64,000 nucleotides of DNA, from the NCBI RefSeq assembly GCF_000381925.1, contig NZ_KB907309.1:1-64000 (forward strand); not shown here. The letters are read 5' to 3'. The text below holds more notes on this DNA, generated by a model, which was given only the letters and a program-made list of their open reading frames with translations, searched no databases and had not been told where the DNA came from. The stretch comes from Nocardia sp. BMG111209. GTDB taxonomy: Bacteria; Actinomycetota; Actinomycetes; Mycobacteriales; Mycobacteriaceae. Positions within the stretch are counted from its first letter, which is position 1.

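Noticed and set aside
63960..63962. GTG as the start of the giant protein
   Set aside because: The frame continues upstream to the window edge and the SecA-like motifs need upstream sequence.

Overview
The window is GC-rich actinobacterial DNA. It carries a complete type VII (ESX) secretion locus with EspG, PE/PPE-like proteins, EccA, EccB, EccC, EccD, EccE and a mycosin, followed by giant secreted-toxin-like genes. That set, with an EccA, an EspG chaperone and PPE proteins, points to the Mycobacteriales. The Gly/Pro-rich tails and rearranged gene order suggest Nocardia or a close relative; this placement is inference. I saw no tRNA, rRNA, CRISPR array, transposase or phage gene.

Region 1 (1-6620, plus strand) holds substrates and chaperone. 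In order they are a WXG-domain Gly-rich protein (possibly cut by the left edge), a YbaB/EbfC-like small protein, an EspC-like protein, an Ala/Pro-rich protein, a PE-like and a PPE-like protein, EspG, and an EsxB/EsxA-like pair. It closes with a hairpin terminator facing eccE. Region 2 (6707-21644) is the secretion machine: eccE (minus), eccB (plus), two unexpected cargo genes (a GT4 glycosyltransferase and a DUF3431-like protein), eccA (minus), then eccD-mycP-eccC and a small membrane protein (plus). The strand switches leave two divergent control regions (8396-8491 and 13854-14080).

Region 3 (21769-64000, minus strand) looks like one effector cluster, read right to left. It has a giant open frame, an SseB-like 'T7SS-associated' protein, a CpnT-N-terminal-like protein with a coiled coil, Gly/Ser repeats and a polyhistidine tail, and a WXG100-like small protein.

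The giant frame (26976-64000, about 12,340 residues with its start outside the window) is the main discovery candidate. From the N-terminal side it shows: the C-terminal part of a SecA-like motor; a Pro-rich linker; two TcdA/B-like glycosyltransferase domains whose DXD motif is broken; three OTU-like cysteine protease domains, each followed by a second OTU-like domain that has lost Cys and His; three copies of an unnamed domain with HSSFL and SGHY motifs; four DUF1023-like domains without a visible nucleophile; four calpain-like proteases with intact Cys/His/Asn; and thirteen copies of a His...SC domain that resembles clan CD (CPD/C80-like) cysteine peptidases, twelve of them in a tandem 11-kb array. 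Two copies share 787 identical bases.

A working model is that the ESX machine, with EspG and EccA handling PE/PPE cargo, exports the cluster-3 proteins, and that the giant protein is a multi-protease effector. Nothing in the sequence proves export or activity.
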